Origin: Hofstenia miamia
Lineage: Eukaryota > Xenacoelomorpha > Acoela
Direction: 5' to 3'
NCBI GenBank assembly: GCA_004352715.1
Contig: SCFE01000092.1
Span: 846,471-910,470 of the forward strand
DNA length: 64,000 bases
Below are positions 32,901 to 48,100 of this stretch, piece after piece (within the stretch, counting starts at the first letter, position 1; each line of letters starts with the position of its first letter). The position numbers and the translations under genes are program-made. The notes below the pieces were generated by a model, which had not been told where the DNA came from, did no database searches, and was given only the letters and a program-made list of their open reading frames with translations.

Positions 32901-35900
32901 CATTAAGGAATTACATTGATACACAACAGCAAGCACTAGAAGTTACTGAAACTACTGTTTTTGGTGTGAAGTGCTTTTCAAAGTTTCGACAATTCTTAAA
33001 ATTCCTGAATCAGCTGTTATTGATCCTTTACACCAGGAGTTTGCAAAAATTTAATAAATACTTTTGTCAAAAACTAATTAAATCGCCAAGTGAAATGGAT
33101 GCTTATAAATTGCTTTGCTCGAAAATGGTTCTTCCGTTTGAAATTGGCAGAAAGATGCATTCACTCTAAGAAATAAAATTTTGGAAAGGAAGTAAATTTA
33201 AGTTTGCATTATGGTATGTATAATTTTTTGCATTTTGCTTTATACATTCATTTATTGTTTCTTGCGCAAGCTATACGACTGCTTTATTCACAAAATAGAA
33301 CTTCTAATGATATAGCAACTGCATCGCGTGCTTTAAACATTTTTGTCAAAACTTCAGTACGACTTTATGGCAATAATTTCTTGACATATAATGTCCATGG
33401 TTTCCTTCATTTGTCAGAACAAACTCAAAATATTGGTACTTTGGCAGCAATGTCAGGATTTGGGTATGAATCTGCCAACTATCATCTGATTCGTAACGTC
33501 ACTGGCACAAAAGATCAATTAAATATGATTCTAAGACGATATTTGCAGCATCAACCATTAAAAATAGAATTCACTTTCTGAAAGCAGAATTCCAACACCA
33601 CTTCGAAATTTTATGATATGTAATCAATATATCCATGAAGAACAACATACATTTAATATTTCTTTTGCCTACACTAAGCCTCCCAATCTGCACCTTAAAT
33701 CACCAAGATATTCTTACCTTTCTAAATCATGTGATCATATAATTAAATTTAAACAGCTTAATCGTGTACATTATGGTGTTATTGAATTTTTCATAAGTTT
33801 GAATAATAAGGTTTTGCAATTTTAACAGAATTTGAATTACTTTCTATTCATACTTACCTAAATATGGACTTCGATCATCAAGAATTCTTTCTTGATTTTG
33901 ATAAAGGCGTATTATTAGATTCTATTTGTTTGGTGAAGCCTTCAAAGTCTAATGCAATTGTTCCATGTGACAGTATTATTTGCAAATGTGTTGCTTTTAA
34001 GCATAATGAGTGTTTTGTTATAATAGATGTTATTGAAACCTTTGAGCATGATTAAAAATATCTCCAGAATTTCTTACATTTTTACTTCAATGTAATGTAA
34101 TCTAATTTTATATGGATCAAATTGATGTCATGAATCATATTTACTAATTATTAGTTTTTTTAGAAAGACACCTGAAATTTTTTTTCGTTTTTTATTTTAA
34201 TGTGGATAAATTCTACTGTGTTATCCATATTAATCATTAAAAGTCGCCAAGATCGATGTGCTTAGAAGACAAAATTTGACTAACCAAAAATGCTAAATTA
34301 ATATAGCATCAAGGCTAGAATAAATTAAACTAGTAATATATAAAGGTGAAAAAATCGGTAAAACAATATCATGGGATTGCAAAAATTTAAGCACTACAAA
34401 ATTTCAACATCACTAGTCGAGCAACAAAAGTCTCCATTTTCAAGTTGTAAAACACAGCTGCAATGTTACTCACAGCCGCGATGTTACTAGATCGTCAACT
34501 TCCCGAGGGTGATCTTCGACGCCGAATTCCCCATACTCTGGCACAAATTCTAACAAGTTTGCTTGGTAATGGTAGTCGGACAATGTGACATTATAGTATC
34601 GTCTATTAACCTGAATAGAATTAGGTTTGGAGTTAGGGTTTTGGTTTGGATTAGGGTTAAGGTTATAATTATTATGTTGATAAATTAGCTTATTTTTGCA
34701 ATAATTTTAGTGGTGGAGATAACGCAAAAGTTTTTCGAGATTTAAAATGCAATATATTATTTTTTTGAAAAACATTCAAATACAATATTGATGATCACAG
34801 TGTTTATATATAATTGGCTCATTGTTTTTTGCTTACATAATTAAAAATTTCGCAAAGTTTAGAGAAATTTAATATATTTTTAACTATTATAGATTTCTAT
34901 GATTGTTTTCCAAGTGCACGTATGCTTGAAGAAAGCTAAACTTAGCATTATTGATACTATGGCTACAATTCAATTTTCAGGCCTACAAATAATGAAAATT
35001 TTAGGAATTTCATTGTTATACGTCAATTAACTGCAATTAGGATTGTGAAAAACAAATATATAATTTAGATGGCTGCATGCGAAAATTTGGTAATTATGAC
35101 GACGCCTGGAGTGATGCCAAAGCCGCTGTGAATCAACGAGGAGGGGACATTCGTCGAAATTTTAAAGAAAATTGATTAACTTTGTATATTGCAATGTGAA
35201 TTTCATGTTTTAGTGGAATCATACATACACAATTTATAAATGTTCTTAAATGTATTTTAGCTTTACATTTTAAACATTTTCGATGTGACATACATTTATT
35301 GACATTACATGCATGTTGCATGGTAAGTCACTTCCATGTACATGCAATTAATTGCAAAAAAAATGCATGTTACATGCCATGTTGATTTCCATGTGACATT
35401 CTTTTATTGAATTTACAGGCATGTTAACATGGTAAGTCTCATTCATACATTTATTTTTAAGTTTAAGCAAGTTTCGTTCTATTGGGCATTTATTTATTGT
35501 CCGCAACCAAGAAAACTGTTAAAATTGAATAGATTAGAAAAATAATGTCATTTGATTAAAAAAAATTTAGAATATTATTTAGTAAAAATATTAAATTTTT
35601 AAAATATTATTTAGTGAAAATTTTAAATTTTTATTAATATTTGGTATTTGTAAAATTTGCTTATAGATTTTATAAAACTATATTTCGGAAGATCATGAAA
35701 TATTTCCCGATTTTAATCTTTCATTATCATTTTGAACTAAATTAGCATTAAATAAAATAATAAAATGCACTCCACTTTAGATAAAATACAACATTTTGTA
35801 AAGAAATTATTTCCCACAATTTTTGCAAGTCTTGTAAGCACCTTTCTCTATCACGTTTAATATCTCAAATATAATTACTCTTACATTCTTTAATTCGACT

Positions 35901-38900
35901 ATATAATAATTTGATCTACAAATTATTATCAAACGAGAACAAGCTATCGCGGCTATCTAAATGGACGAGGAACAGATGACTACGATGATCGCAGCTGCGG
36001 TGAAGGCTGCAATGGAGAACTTGAGTAGTGTCCCGTCAACGTTACGAACTGGACCGTCTATGAAAATTGAAAGTTTCGTAAGACCTTTCTCTGGTAAGAC
36101 GAACTTTGTTGAATGGATAAAGAAATACCAACTTGTAAGTGGCCAATTTTCGTGTAATAATACGCAAATGCTACCATTGTATTTGGAGGGTGAAGCGTTT
36201 GAGGTATACAATAATTTACCGAACGAAGTCAAATTAGATTACGAAAAACTGTTGGAAGCCTTACGGTTAGCTTTTTGTAAATCTGAAAGTGAAGCGTATG
36301 CAGAGTTTATACACCGCAAATTAAATTTTAACGAAAGCGTGGATTATTATGCGTCTGATTTGAAAAATTTAGCTTCATTATTTGGAATTAAAGATCCCGA
36401 ATCTAATTCTACTGTGCGGATGCAATTTTTACATGGACTTCCCGATGATATTGCTACGCTAGTTAGAGCCTTGTTCGGGAATAGTTTGTCCACTAAGGAT
36501 TTAGATACGTTGGTACAATCGGCAAAACAAATTATTTCCTCTAATTTAGGCGAAACAGTAAATATTATGGGCGCAATGTCTTCTGTAAGAAATAACTCAA
36601 CAACCTTTAACCGAAGATGGGAATCAGGGCAAAGAAATCGCCAGATAGAGTTTCGTTCACCAGGTGTTCAACCCAACAATGTTCAGCGCTCTTATAATGA
36701 GAATAGAAAATGCTTTAATTGTCATGTTTTAGGCCATATCGCCATTAATTGTCCCGAGACACGAAAAGGTTCGGGAAACGGAAATGGAGGATCTGGTGCG
36801 CGGCAGCCATTTCCTCCAAATCAGTAGAATTTCCGCAAATTTCAGTTAACGTATATTCCAATGATGCAACTTTCTGTGGACTAGCGGGGCTTGATACATA
36901 TTCTTCTAAATCTTTTATTTCACGTTCTTTCTTGACTCGTTTAGGGTCGTATCAAGTTATTTACCAGAAGCAATCTCTTGAACTTATTAATGGGTTTAAA
37001 ACTACATTTCATGATATAGTTCGAATAAATTTTTCGACAGGATCAGACGAAAAAGTTTTAAGCAACGATTTTATTGTACACGAAGAAGATAGTGTTTTTG
37101 ACTGTGATTTATTGTTTGGTGCTGACGTTCTTAGCAAATTAGCAAATTTAAAAATAATGTACGACCGAAATGGAATATCAGTTGATAATGGGCAACCTGC
37201 TCAGGACAAAGATCTGTTAAAGCGGAAAGTTGCGTTCACAGTAAATGATGGACGCGCTGATGTATATTTTGATAAAGGGTGTATCGAGGTAGTAAGTTCA
37301 GACTTTAAAGTGGATTGGAAACCAGAAAGAGGATTCTGGGAGCTAAGTTGGTTTTGGAAAAACAGTCAAGAACCCCTAGATTCAGTTGGTAAAGGAATTC
37401 CTGAATATTACAAAAACATGAGTCAAGATGTCCGCGCTCTATATGAAGCAGAGTTACAAAAGTGGGTAGAATTGGGTTTCGTTACTGAATACGAACCTTC
37501 TCTGCATGGCGAAATCAAAGGGATCGTAACACTCTTGCCGGTGGTTCAGTTGCATAAGACCACGCCTGTCCGCCCTGTTTTAGATTTTACTTGTTTGAAT
37601 CAACACGTTGAGTCTGTACCGGGCCGCAACGTAAAGTCATGTTCTGATGCAATTAGGGAATGGCGCAAGTTTGGCGAGAAGTGCAAGTTGCTCGACTTAA
37701 CAAAGGCGTATTTACAAATACATTTGTCAGAAAATCTTCAGGTGTATCAATGTATAATTATTAAAGGCAAAAAGTATTTAATGAATCGGATGGCTTTTGG
37801 CTTGTCAGTCGCACGCAAAGTATTAGAGTCGATTATAGAAACCATTTTTCGCGTGGAAGGCATTGCAGAAGATGCTCGTGACAGTTATGTTGATGATATA
37901 ATTGTCGATGACAGTTCTGATAATGTAAGTTGTATACAGAAAGCGTTGTCACTATATGGTTTTAAGGTTAAAGATGCCGTTGATCTGGAAGGTTCAAATG
38001 TTTTGGGGCTTCGTATAGAGAAAGGATATGACGGAAATTTATATTGGCATCGCGGGAAGGAATTAAAGGCTTTGCCATCTAATATTTCACGCAGGGAATT
38101 GTTTAAATGGTGTTGTACACTGGTAACTCATTACCCCGTCGCTGGTCCTCTACGCCTAATGAGTAGTTATCTGAAAAGAATCTGCAGCAGTTGTAAAATG
38201 TGGTCTGATAAATTAAATGATGCTGAGCTTAGACTCTTTAAGAAAACTTATGATTGGATAAAGAACGCCGATACTGTGTATGGTAAGTGGGCTGTTTCAA
38301 AGTCAAGTCAAAACTGGAAATTATACACTGATGCTAGTGATGTTGGTCGGGCGGCCGTTTTAATGTTAGACGATAACATAGTTGAAGACGAAGCCCATTT
38401 GCGGAAGCTGTCAGATAAAAGTCATATAAATATTGCGGAGTTAGAAGCAGTAATTGAAGGACTTAACCTTGCTGTAAAATGGAATATTTCAAAATTGGAT
38501 TTGTATGTCGATTCAATGGTTGTTTACAATTGGCTTCAGAATACGCTACGTGATCAGCAAGTAAATTGTTCAGGACTTTCAAAAACATTAGTTGAGCGGA
38601 GATTGTCCTTATTCGACGAAATTGTTAGAACATTCCATTTGAATTTATCCTTGAATCATGTAAAAAGTGCTCACAACTTTGCCGATAAGTTAACTCGTCT
38701 CCCTGCCTGGGTACAAGAAAGTAAAAAGAAGAATATACATTGTGGATTTATGATAAGTAAGGAAATCAACTCTGAAACTCAATTTTCAGATACGTTCTTA
38801 AAGGATGTAATTGATTGTTTGCAAGGCAAGTCAACAGTTGTCAAGAAGGATAATCCTTTGAAAAGTGTTCTCAATCAGTTGGTGTTTAATTCTTCGGGCA

Positions 38901-41900
38901 TATTATGTCGCCAATTAAAAGTTCCCCCAGATGATGTTGTGGTTGTTCCCGTAATACCAAAAGACCAGGAATTATCGTACATCGAGAAGGCTCATCTTGA
39001 AACGGGTCACGGTAACTGGAGTTGTATGAGAATGCATTTACGAAGAATCGTTTTTTTCCTAAAATGGCAGAGAAGTGCTCACTATTTGTGAAGAGCTGCT
39101 TAAAGTGTTTGTGTAGCAATCCAGTCGCTTCTATCAAAAATCTTCCAACTTCATTACCAGTAATACCGGACTGTTCCTGGGATGTGATTGAAGTAGATGT
39201 TCTTCATATAAATTCAGGAAAATTTGTAGGATTATTGGTATTAGTAGATTTATTCAGCAAATGGGTTGAAGTTAAGAAGTTAAGATCATTAAAAAGCAAT
39301 GACGTAGCTAAAGCATTACGAAAGATATTCTATCGTTTGGGAGCACCCAGAGTGGTCCGATCTGATTCGGGGCCTGATGTTTACAATACTAAAATTTTAG
39401 AACTATATAACGAGTTTGGCGTAGATCTTAGAACTGGATCAGTGGGTCACTCAGAATCGCAAGGATGTGTAGAGCGTACAAATAGAACAATATTAGTGTT
39501 GCTACGCAAATGTTTGGAAGAGCAGGAATCGTGGGAAACAAAGTTAGATGAAATACTTTACTATTATAGAAGTCGTCCTTCATCAGTGACGGAAATGTCG
39601 CCTGCAAAGATTTTATTTGGTCGTGAGTTTATATCAAAAACAGATGTGAGTACAGATTTTGATAAGATCACAGACTGGGTTGATGAATGTTTGTCACCAA
39701 ATTCCAGAGAAATAAGCAGAATAACGAACCCTTTTGCCATTGGAGATAGCGTTGTTCTTAAAAAAGAGAAACGATCTAGCAAACTCCTACCAGAATATGC
39801 AACAGGTTGGACAATTCATGATGTCTTAGATAATGCGACAGTGCTCATCGTTAATAGTAAGATACCGAATAGAATCAAGAAAGTTAATATAGACAGACTG
39901 GCGATTGAACCGAGTGCTAATAATAACGACATAAAAAATGAAGAAGTTTTTCCTGGGAGTGATAATCTAGTAGAATTAGAAATGGAGGATCCACCGATTG
40001 CAGGAGTGACGTGTAATGTAAACGCTCAAAGTTCGATAGTTGACGATGACAGTGATGACTCAATGGATAACAGCCATTTAGGAGATTTACAAGTGCGCAG
40101 AGGAACAAGGTTAAGACGTGCACCAGAAAGATACGGAATTCCAATTTCGTGGGACTCACTGGAAGGAGGGGGTGTTATGTAATTGGAGCAAGTAAATTAT
40201 AAGTATAAAGAATAATTAACGTGAATGATCACACGTGGACTTCAGAAGATTGCGGGAATTGGATTTTAGAAGTGTTTTGTTAAATACGTAAACGTTTAAT
40301 ATCTCAAATATAATTATTCTTACATTCTTTAAATCGACTATATAATAATTTGATCTACAAATTATTATCAAACGAGAACATGGTGCATTGGAAAAGACGC
40401 CTTCCGATCTTGGTTGCAGTTCGACAAGAATTATCGAATCCACAACATCCATACCCCAACGTAGTGTTCACCAAATCTTGAGAAATGTTCTATCTCCCTA
40501 TCACCTTTCAACGCAGCAACATTTACAGCATCTGATTTCGACACTCGCCTTGATTTTGCAAACCACATGCTTGGTTAATGAACTTCATCAAGTTCCAAAC
40601 ATCTTATTCACCGAAGAGTGTCATTTTTAATTAGATGGTGATATTAATCCGAAAAATTTTGTAATTTGGAATTCAAATATGGTTATGGTTACAAAGCCGA
40701 TTCACTGGAGGAAAGTTACTGTATTTCTGTGATAACTCTGACTTAGGGAAGAGCTTTTTAAAATATTTTCGAAAAACAAAGTGATGGTCGTTGATTTTCA
40801 AAATGTCAATTTAGTCATATGCTTAGCATATATATATATATATATATATAGAAAATCTCGGAGAATTAAAAAGCTGGGAATTTCTTCAGCGATTTCAGAG
40901 ATTACTAATGAGATAATGAATGCAGCAATCGACAATTTCGAACTCCACCTTCGAGCCCCTGTGGAGCAAAGTGGTGCACATTTTCAGCACATTCTTTGAT
41001 TGTTTTAGAATATTCCTTTTCTATATTTTTTTAAAATAAAATGAAATTGGGATAAAAGCGTATTCTTGCATTCTTTATCATCGAATAGCATCTTTAGTTT
41101 CTTTTGACTCACCCTGTATATTCTGTAGTATAACTGAAGAATACGAAAGGAAAAAACACTAAAAGCATGTTAAATACTAGACAATCGCCGCCAAGTGATT
41201 TGGCATAGCATTTACCAATGCCAGGAAATATTTAGCAGCGTTTCTCAACACTATACTTGAGTAATGTTTTTGTATGAGATCATTCACTGATGTTCGTTGT
41301 AGAGCAGAAACCTTCATTTTTAGCTTGGCCCAACAGTTCTCAATATGATTAAGGTCAGGATAACTGCTGGGCCAGAGGTCAAATATCTCCACTTGGTTGT
41401 TTTGTAGCCATTCGTGACCACAATTTGCATTGTGTGCTGGAGCGCTATCATGCTGGAATTTACGACACTAATACCTCTGCATGGTAGGCAACAGCTTCTC
41501 TTGTAACAATCCAAAATATATCTGTGCAGTAATTGTTGAATTACTGAAAATAAACCACAATGAACCTCTGTCACCAACCAAAAAGATCGCCATATTATAA
41601 TTGATGGAATGTTCTTAACGAAAGGAAGGGTATATCTTCGGTTGTACCTCTATCCAACTGTTTGCCAGACATGTGTGGAGAAACTGTAGAACTGTTGCAA
41701 CAGTGAATCATCTGTGAGGATGACTGAGTGACATTGTTTGGGTGTTCAGTCCTTGTGTCACCTAGTAAACCCCAGCCTATATTTAATGTTCTTGGGGGTT
41801 AGGTGTGACATGCATGCTGGGTTGTGGGCATGCAATGAAAAATCGCGCTTTTTTGGCACTGACAGATGATGACAATTGGAATGCAATGAATGAGAATAAA

Positions 41901-42140
41901 GCGGTGGGATCAGCATTGACCAGTAGCCACATCATTCAATCACTTGTTTCTGATGTTGAACGTACTCTGCTGGTTCGTCTCCTTGCTATATATAGCTGCC
42001 TGTAGAGTGATGAAATGAGCACGGTTGTACTGCATATTCGGAAACAACTAACTACTGTGCTATGACCTTGTTAGTATTCCCATTTTACTTTAAAATCACA
42101 TTCTGAACCACTTTTGTAGGCGAAATGTCCTATGGGCGTC

Positions 42141-42173
<33 letters not shown>

Positions 42174-45100
42174 NNNNNNNNNNNNNNNNNNNNNNNNNNN
42201 NNNNNNNNNNNNNNNNNNNNNNNNNNNNNNNNNNNNNNNNNNNNNNNNNNNNNNNNNNNNNNNNNNNNNNNNNNNNNNNNNNNNNNNNNNNNNNNNNNNN
42301 NNNNNNNNNNNNNNNATATATATATATATATATACCAGTGGAATCCATGAATTCATTAAGGCTATTTTCGCGAAGTAATATGTTATTATACAAGCTAGAA
42401 GATCACGGTAGCAAGTTTTAATCATAAAACACATTTAATAATGATCTGCATTGTTTTGTGTAATTTGTTTACAATGAAGTAAAAGTGAAATATTTTTCAA
42501 ATTGAAGTGGATTGTTTAAACTAACCGTGCGAATGTTTTTTTCAGCAAACAATGAAGACGAAGGTTTGTATTGACTGGCGAATGATGTGGACAACGTCGG
42601 CATATTGTAACTGGAAGAAAAGGACAACGAAACATTGGAAGTTAGATTATTAAAGTGTGAAGATTTTAGATGACTAGTGGGAGAGTCGTTTGACTTTAAC
42701 AAGATATCCTCCGATTCCTTAATGAATTCCTTCAAATTATTTTCAGAGTAAACCTAAACAAATTTAGTTAGCAAATTATATATTATAATACGATTTTGCA
42801 TATAAGCAAAAAAATCTTAACACAGCTATGCGAACTTCTTCGAATTTTATCTACTTAAATTTTATAGACGAGAAGCGCAATGAAAAATCAGCACCCACAA
42901 CGGTGGTATTGATGATTTTTTTGTTTTAAAGATAATTCATATTTCAATAGAATTTTAAATTTCATTTAAAAATCATTTTCAAGAATTGTATGAGTCATAT
43001 GTATAACTTGCAGATTTGTTATTTAGTTACAGTAAAAATGTTTCAGGGATTCAGGTCATGTAAATGCTTTGGAATCTTTAACCCTATTTTACCTGAGCTT
43101 TTTCGTAGCAGTAATTACTGAGGGAAGGTGGGATTTGCTCCTCCCCATGATTTCGCAAACGGTACATCTAATCAACACCAAATTTGGTGTTAAGATATTA
43201 TGACATATCAGGAATATTTGGCGCTAACCATTTCGTGATACGATAATTAATATGACAATTATGCGCATATTAAATAGGTTACATATAAACTTTTTTAATT
43301 TCTCATTAATGACACAAAATGTTAGAAATATGACTAAATAAGAATCAAGAGAAAGGCCTATAATGCAAATAAATCATAGAAAACATTTAATTATAATTTT
43401 GCATTGAAAATTATGCATTGATTTTAATTTATAGTTTTTACATACATATTTAAATATTTTGTAAAATTTACATACAACACTTTGATATGTACATATATGT
43501 AAAATTTCTTGAATGAAAAATAAAATCATTAAAAACGCAAGCAAATAATGGCCTCTTTTGAATCAAAAGGATTGAATTTGATAACCACCTTAAGTATTTT
43601 TAGAAAAACCAATTTAAGGCATTTGTTCCATACTTTATATATTCATTGATTTACCGGTAACTAAATTTTGCAAATAATCAAATACTACCTTAGTTAATCG
43701 ATAGAGCATATCAACATTGCGATTTTGAGTCAAATCTATGCGCAGAAAATGTGGTAAAAATTCGATGAAGACTTGTGTATAAAATGGCAGATAAGCAAAA
43801 ACAAATTTTCTAAAAGAAATCTTGTTAGTTCATAACACCCATTAAAAAAGAAAATAAATCAATGTAATATTATTTATAATATATACGAATGTCTGTTAAC
43901 TGTGCATAGCTATACTACTGGATGGTATTAGAGGGTCATTAGGTGTGGGAAGGGATGAATACCATGTTTCCTTTACTCATTGATTCCAAAAATTACCCAA
44001 ATTGTCTGGGCTTAAATGGGCAATTATAAGATTATTCGAAGGCCAGGTATTACTTACAAACCCACCCAACGAAAATTACTTATGCTACATCACATAAAAA
44101 AGAAATTATAAATGAAGAAATCACTGGAGCAGTAGAATATGGAAAAATTAGCAATAAACAGTTAAAGGTATTTAAATATAATAAGAAATGTATACAAATA
44201 TTACGGATTAGCAGCTCTCCTTTCAATGTCAACACTCGGAGATGCGTATCTCCACGGCTGAATAAAGCTTAACCAGGTCTCTAGTAGCAGGCGATATGAC
44301 CAATTGGCTGACCAGGTATGCAAAGTTCGTATCAAAAGATTATAAAACGGCTTTACAATGTAGTCGTCAAGAGCGGTTCTAAAAAACATTATTTTTGATT
44401 GCAAACAAATAGATCTGCGGGACTTTGGTACAGCGTTGGTTATTTCTACACTAACTGCAAAGTGTGACAACTTATATTTAGCTTATATACAGGACGGTTT
44501 ATATGATTCTTAAAAAAATTCTAATACAAGAAATAGATTCATAATATATTAAGACATATATTAACTATAATTATTTTTACATATTAAAAATTGAATAAAT
44601 ATTTCTATATGTGTAATATGATTTATGTACATTGCATAGAAGAACAATGAAGAGCCATTGAAGTATTGACAACGACGTTCTTTAAGTTTAAATTTTCATT
44701 TTTAAATAGCTATAAAAAATGTCCCCGTTGTAGAACATACTTATATAAGTCTTCTACTGCGTTTTGTGAAATGGAAACCAAATGGGTGCTCCGCTGATGA
44801 ACAGATTTGTCGTAAAAGCTGTTCGTGAAATAGTGAACGTGTTTGATGAAATTTCGAACAATGCGTAGATGATCTTGACTGTATACAAGTGGATATATGT
44901 CCTAAATAGCTTGAATGGAATAGATCGAAAAAATAGCAATGAATATAAAGCACATGGAAATTATAAAATATATAAAAACATTAAGAAAAGAGATTGTTTT
45001 GAAATACAGTGCACGTATATCACTCTACAGGAACACGAGGCTAAAAAACTTCATGCCCGGTCTTTGCTAAGGAGAAATTTGAGAGAAATATGTCTAGAGC

Positions 45101-48100
45101 ACTGAAAATAGAGGAAACACTGGCATTGAGTGAAACTTATAGATGCGAATGTGTAGCAGGTAGTAACAACTATTAACCCTATTTCCAAAAGGCATTTTTC
45201 AAAATTTGTAATGGCTTCAACAAAAATTTTTCAACGCTTATAACTCACGAACTAATAAAGATATTTAAAATCTAAAAACACCACGCGCGCCTGGGCGAGA
45301 CTCACACAGATTGTCTTCAAAAAACAAAATATTTCAGGGTAGTTGTTGTTCCCATGGGTATTAGACCGCCTTATTATTTGAACGAGATTGCTATATGATT
45401 TTCGGCTTCGGGCATAAAATCCAGTGAAATCATGGTTTTGCTCGTAATTTTTGTCTCACGTGCTCAATGCTATTAATTACAATATTTAGTATATAATATA
45501 CTAAAATCACATGCTTTACTATTCACCCCATCCAAAAAGGTGAATAGAAATACTTTCAAAACTCAGTAATTTCGATTATAAATAAATATCGAAAAACAGG
45601 TTCTTGGGAATCAGGGCATAAAAGAAGAGCCAGGAATTTGAATTTGACCCCGATGTTAAAGAGTATCTTCATGCTTTTTAGCCGAGAATGTTACTTTGAC
45701 ATTGGAGGAGATGAAGAATTTGGTCAGTGAAAGATTTTCTCTGAGCGGAAACATCACTTCTATTCACTATTCGTTGATAGGATTACATTATTCTTTTAAA
45801 ATTATTAACCAAATTCCAATTCAGAGTAATACAGAGCGTACCATTAATTTGAAGGAAAGTTATGCAAATAACTTCGATGAAGTATCAACACAATATTATT
45901 GGTCTAACATCATTTACGTTGATGAAGTCGGATTCAACATCACCCTTTGAAAATTTTATGGAAGAACTCCTAGTTCGAAAACCCCCATTGCCAGATCAAA
46001 TAAAATTAGGGGAATCAATTATTCTGCCTGTTCGGCCATGAAGCGCAATAGCCCTATTTGTTTTAACACGAAAAAGGGGCTTACAACCGGGAAACTTTTG
46101 TTGAATTTCTTTTTGCTCTTTTAGAACACAAAGGACCTTGCCTATTAATAATGTCCGTTTCAATGGGTCAGCTATTTTACAGTCCCCACAAGGTAATGTT
46201 TCTGCCTCCGTACCCCCCCCTTTTTGAATTCTATTGAAGAAATGTTTTCTAAATGGAAAGGGTTAGTTAGGGGGTCGAACGTTTCCAATGAAGGATCTCT
46301 GTTTCGAGCAATGGATGGTTCTTGGAATATGATTAGTGAAAACGATTGTAATGGATGGGAAAAGCAGCTTTTTACCACGTTGTCGTAGACATGAAGTGAT
46401 CCAATAAATGAAATGATTATAGTTTTATATTTTAAGGTTTCTTATGAATCCATCTCTCATTTTTAAAATACACTGTTTCTTGTTATGTATATTGTTTTTC
46501 TTTATGTTATTCATTTTCTATTATAATTCTTATTTTTTGTCCAAATTAATGTGAAAATTTTCGAAATAGAATTGAAAACCCTGTAATTGTGTATATTGTA
46601 AATTTTATACATTATGCATATTTTTACATTGAATGGATGTTCGTGATTATTATAATCACTAATACAAAAAGTTTGATAGAGCAATACCTTGGGCATAGCA
46701 ATAAAAGGATATTATTTTATTTTGTTGTATTATATAATTTAAAATTTATAATCCAATCTAGTATCCAATTTCAATGAAAATTAAAATTCAAAATTTATAT
46801 TTAAATCTCAAATTTAGCTTGAAAAAATGAATTTTTCAATCACGGATTTTAATACACTCTACAATTTTTTAACGTCTTGGTTTGTTCTTCAATTTGCCAT
46901 CGTTTGTGCTATTCCTGTTTTCATCGCCTTTGCTGCAATTTTGAACTAAGTTTTATCTTGTTGTTTGAAAAAACTTCATTTCTCAATTCATAGTAAAATT
47001 GCAAAATTGTGATTTTTGGATTTGGAATTAATTTTGGAATTAATTATTATGGCTGTAATACCATAAGAAACTCAACTATTAAAACTCCATAAATATATTA
47101 TAATTATGTTGATGGTAATTTAAGAATTAGATTACTACAAAGCCTACAAAATAAGCAAAGAAATTAATTTTTGGAGTTCTGAAATCACTTTCCATTCATA
47201 ATGAAAGTCACGCCAATCAGAAACGGATTTGCTTCTTGTGGGTGGCCAATTAGATAAAAGAAGCAATTTATTTTAAACATAGATGGAAATTTTAGGCCCA
47301 TTTTATGGTTGACAAAAACATTTCTTGAATTTTTTGGTTTGCTATACNNNNNNNNNNNNNNNNNNNNNCATAAGAAACTCAACTATTAAAACTCCATAAA
47401 TATATTATAATTATGTTGATGGTAATTTAAGAATTAGATTACTACAAAGCCTACAAAATAAGCAAAGAAATTAATTTTTGGAGTTCTGAAATCACTTTCC
47501 ATTCATAATGAAAGTCACGCCAATCAGAAACGGATTTGCTTCTTGTGGGTGGCCAATTAGATAAAAGAAGCAATTTATTTTAAACATAGATGGAAATTTT
47601 AGGCCCATTTTATGGTTGACAAAAACATTTCTTGAATTTTTTGGTTTGCTATACCAAAATTGATTGTATTAGATTGTAGTACTAGAAGAGCATTTGATAC
47701 TATTGTAATATTTCAAAATTTAACATTGATTTTTCAACACATTGCCTTTAAATTATCTGATTCACTACATTTAAGTTGATTTACATGCACTATTGCGTAC
47801 GTTGTCCTATTTTACAAATACCTCGGTCCAACCGCCCGGCAATGTCCTCCTCGGTATATCGTATATGTACAATTTTTATTTCAAGACAGTTGAAGCATTT
47901 GAAAAAAGCATAAATATATTTTAAGTCCATGTTTATTTATTTTTAGAATTCTTATTTATAATCGGATCCGTTTCGGATCGAACACTAAATTCTCTTAAAA
48001 ATTCGGATCGGATCTTAAAAGTTTTAGTCCGATTCCATCTCTGCTAATGTAAAATTCTGATTCAAATTTCGAAAGTTTGAGGTGATCCAGAAGTCCTATG

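Larger units (their letters stand above)
35853..40380 (+). mobile_element. LTR retrotransposon (Ty3/gypsy-like order: gag, protease, RT, RNase H, integrase)
   Basis: The right LTR is 40173-40380. It begins TGTTATGTAATTGG right after a polypurine tract (GGAAGGAGGGGG, 40161-40172) and ends CGAGAACA. The left LTR keeps only its last 89 bp (35853-35941); the preceding sequence does not match the LTR start, so the element is 5'-truncated or recombined. The two overlapping LTR parts differ at two positions I can see, suggesting a fairly recent insertion. Domain order and the reverse-transcriptase style fit Ty3/gypsy, although BEL/Pao shares the order. No envelope gene is present. The element lies in a large SMPD4 intron on the opposite strand. 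Confidence 0.85.

Noticed and set aside
34620-34665. TTAGGG-like stretch as interstitial telomere
   Set aside because: Only a few imperfect units; common by chance in such sequence.
46827-46949. 40-codon hydrophobic small protein
   Set aside because: No homology, no context, and such frames arise by chance in AT-rich sequence.
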